Source: CBDDBX01 sp965225955 (GTDB lineage Bacteria; Acidobacteriota; Aminicenantia; UBA2199). From it: a DNA stretch of 54,487 nucleotides. Both the position numbers and the translations under genes were made by a program. This document shows, piece after piece, positions 53,250 to 54,487 of the stretch. Numbering within the stretch: the first letter of the stretch is position 1; every line of letters starts with the position of its first letter. The DNA lies in assembly GCA_965225955.1 (NCBI GenBank), contig CBDDBX010000045.1, positions 1 to 54,487 of the forward strand, read 5' to 3'. The notes beneath the pieces were generated by a model. It was given only the letters and a program-made list of their open reading frames with translations, had not been told where the DNA came from and did not search any database.

Positions 53250-54076
53250 TGGCTACAAGAGCTCTTATTGTTGGAATAAATCGCTATAGTGAACCTGAAA
53301 TTGCCAATCTCAACGGTTGTGATGATGATGTAAGAACCTTTGAGAGACTTCTGGAAAGTTTCTATGGTTTTGATAAAAATCATATCACTGCCAGGCTGAA
53401 TGTTGAACATACTACAAAGCAGGCTATTAAGACAGATTTCATAAATCTGGCTACCAACGCTGATGCCGGAGATAATCTTATCTTCTATTTCTCAGGTCAT
53501 GGTGCCCGTATTGAAGTGAAAGATGGAGTCGGGTATGTTCATGAAGAGGTTCTCTGTCCTCACGATTACTCAAAAAAGAACAGTGACTCTTATATTACAG
53601 ATGATGAGTTAAGGAAGTGGATGGGGTTTGCTGCCAGAGGAGTTAAGTGGGAAGTCATTCTGGACTGTTGTCACTCCGGTGGAATGGATGATATCGCTGC
53701 CAGAAACAGAATGTCTCTTTATGTAGAGCCTTTCAATGTAAGATCTCCTGAAACTGATTGTGTTGACAGGAAGCTGCTGAAACCTATTATGGCTAAACAC
53801 AGATCTTCTACCAGTGATAATATCCACCCTGGAACTGCTGATATAAGTCTGTGGACAGCATGTAAGGAGACAGATAAGGCTTATGAGTATCAATATAATG
53901 GGGAGTTTGAAGGGGCGTTTACCCACTTTTTCTGTGAAACTGTCAGAGCTGGAGGCGGGAAGTTTGCCCGTGAAGTAATTCTTGATGGTGTAAGGGAAAA
54001 GCTTGGCAAAATGCACGCCAATGATCAGGAACCTCAACTGTATACTTCAGAAGCTTCAGGGGTACTTTTTAGTTAA
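53249..54076 (+). CDS. Metacaspase-like (caspase family, C14) protease
   Basis: This 275-residue protein has the caspase-fold core: RALIVGINRYSEPEIANLNGC, YFSGHGA with catalytic His84, and EVILDCCHSGG with catalytic Cys141 (the second Cys of the pair). A p10-like end follows (ISLWTACKETDKAYE, GGKFAREVILDGVREKL, QEPQLY). It should cut after basic residues in a calcium-dependent way if it follows type I metacaspases. There is no signal peptide, so it is cytoplasmic, although its co-translated partner is a lipoprotein. The combination is unusual. A hairpin follows it. Confidence 0.9.
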   Translation: MATRALIVGINRYSEPEIANLNGCDDDVRTFERLLESFYGFDKNHITARLNVEHTTKQAIKTDFINLATNADAGDNLIFYFSGHGARIEVKDGVGYVHEEVLCPHDYSKKNSDSYITDDELRKWMGFAARGVKWEVILDCCHSGGMDDIAARNRMSLYVEPFNVRSPETDCVDRKLLKPIMAKHRSSTSDNIHPGTADISLWTACKETDKAYEYQYNGEFEGAFTHFFCETVRAGGGKFAREVILDGVREKLGKMHANDQEPQLYTSEASGVLFS

Positions 54077-54093
54077 AAAGGGATAGATTTAAG

Positions 54094-54129
54094 AAACTCA
54101 GATTTTAAAAACTGGTGACCTGAGTTTTC
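54094..54129 (+). terminator. Terminator of the metacaspase gene
   Basis: AAACTCAG/CTGAGTTT is an 8-bp stem with an 18-nt loop, 17 bp after the stop, ending in TTTTC. Confidence 0.6.
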
Positions 54130-54211
54130 ACATTAATAGTTGGGGATTCGTTTTATAGTTTGATTGCAGGCAGAGATCTGTAGTTGTAAATATCGCTTCG
54201 GGGGATGGATT

Positions 54212-54439
54212 TTGGTTAGACTTAAGAAAAATATCAAATGGCTGGTAGAGGATGACTCTGCAATACTGATTAGTCACAGTAAGAGTACTGATTTCTTTGA
54301 GTTTCCAATCGATTGCCTTGAAGCTATGGAGAAGCTGGAAGAGGGGACTGAGCCACACTTTATAGATGAACTTCTGCTTGATGAGCTCAGATACATCGGT
54401 CTGATAGATGAGACTGTCTGTGGTTGTTGTGCAGGATGA
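54212..54439 (+). CDS. Small PqqD-like protein with C-terminal CGCC motif
   Basis: The start is taken as the TTG at 54212, which has GGGGGA 6 nt upstream; the frame is open from 54164 but the extra residues look untranslated. The 75-residue protein resembles PqqD/RRE wing-helix proteins: two to three short strands (IKWLVEDDSAILISH, FFEFP) followed by helices (CLEAMEKLEEGTEP, FIDELLLDELRYIGLID). It ends in VCGCCAG. PqqD-like proteins bind precursor peptides for modifying enzymes. The cysteine-rich tail could itself be a metal site or modified. No maturase is in view before the window ends. Confidence 0.5.
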   Translation: MVRLKKNIKWLVEDDSAILISHSKSTDFFEFPIDCLEAMEKLEEGTEPHFIDELLLDELRYIGLIDETVCGCCAG

Positions 54440-54487
54440 TTTTTGATTAAAAATTTTATCTTTTGTGAGTAAAATTTGAAATTTTGG

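Noticed and set aside
53609..54037. Long antisense ORF inside the metacaspase gene
   Set aside because: A shadow of a gene with intact catalytic motifs on the plus strand; no start signal.

Overview
The window looks like a stretch of chromosome from a Gram-negative-type, probably anaerobic and fermentative bacterium of low to moderate GC. The envelope genes (an O-antigen ligase, lipoprotein signal peptides, a DUF3187-type outer-membrane candidate) point to an outer membrane. The sodium-pump decarboxylase operon, the FapA/DUF342 protein, the YjfB-type motility peptide and a radical-SAM aminomutase would fit a spirochaete best. That placement is an inference from gene content, not a measurement. 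I saw no rRNA, tRNA or CRISPR array.

Layout. 1-8.0 kb: the 3' end of a SMUG-type uracil-DNA glycosylase, a large FAD/Fe-S D-2-hydroxyacid dehydrogenase, a hybrid sensor kinase coupled to a PHP phosphoesterase, and an HDOD signalling protein. 8.2-15.4 kb: a tight four-gene stress operon, prkA, yeaH-type DUF444, SpoVR, and a second, divergent PrkA-like P-loop protein. 15.8-20.8 kb: a Na+-translocating methylmalonyl-CoA-type decarboxylase (carboxyltransferase, small membrane subunit, biotin carrier, beta subunit with an unusual N-terminal extracytoplasmic extension), ending in glutamate formimidoyltransferase. 21-31 kb: a frameshifted FapA-like gene, a long radical-SAM 2,3-aminomutase, O-antigen ligase with DUF3187, an orphan tail-fibre-like repeat protein, an M23 peptidase, and a GxxExxY gene inside a 585-bp inverted-repeat element. 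31-38.4 kb: a flavoprotein/WYL regulator pair, an ankyrin protein, a YtrA-type regulator with its ABC transporter, a truncated HTH gene, two secreted proteins, and an erythromycin-esterase homologue.

38.6-48 kb is the accessory part. It holds recQ, a REP-associated tyrosine transposase (RAYT), and a three-gene export cassette (four-cysteine secreted protein, six-bladed propeller, membrane-anchored CxxC thioredoxin-fold protein). These are separated by three related copies (A, B, C) of a long direct repeat. Two defence genes follow: a phosphorothioate-DNA-type SBD-HNH restriction enzyme and an AT-rich SIR2/P-loop/TPR protein. 48.5-54.5 kb holds a PadR-controlled FtsX/MacB-type permease, a lipoprotein translationally coupled to a metacaspase, and a small PqqD-like protein.

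The strongest unexplained signal is the repeat biology. At least eleven intergenic palindromes built on AGACGCA-N4-TGCGTCT lie between 35.8 and 51.8 kb, clustered around the RAYT. One probably serves as a transcription terminator, and some are embedded in the longer A/B/C repeats that bracket the propeller/thioredoxin cassette. Copy B still carries what looks like the 3' tail of the thioredoxin gene, which suggests past duplication of the cassette. Separate inverted-repeat elements lie at 20.8, 27.8 and 30.3 kb.
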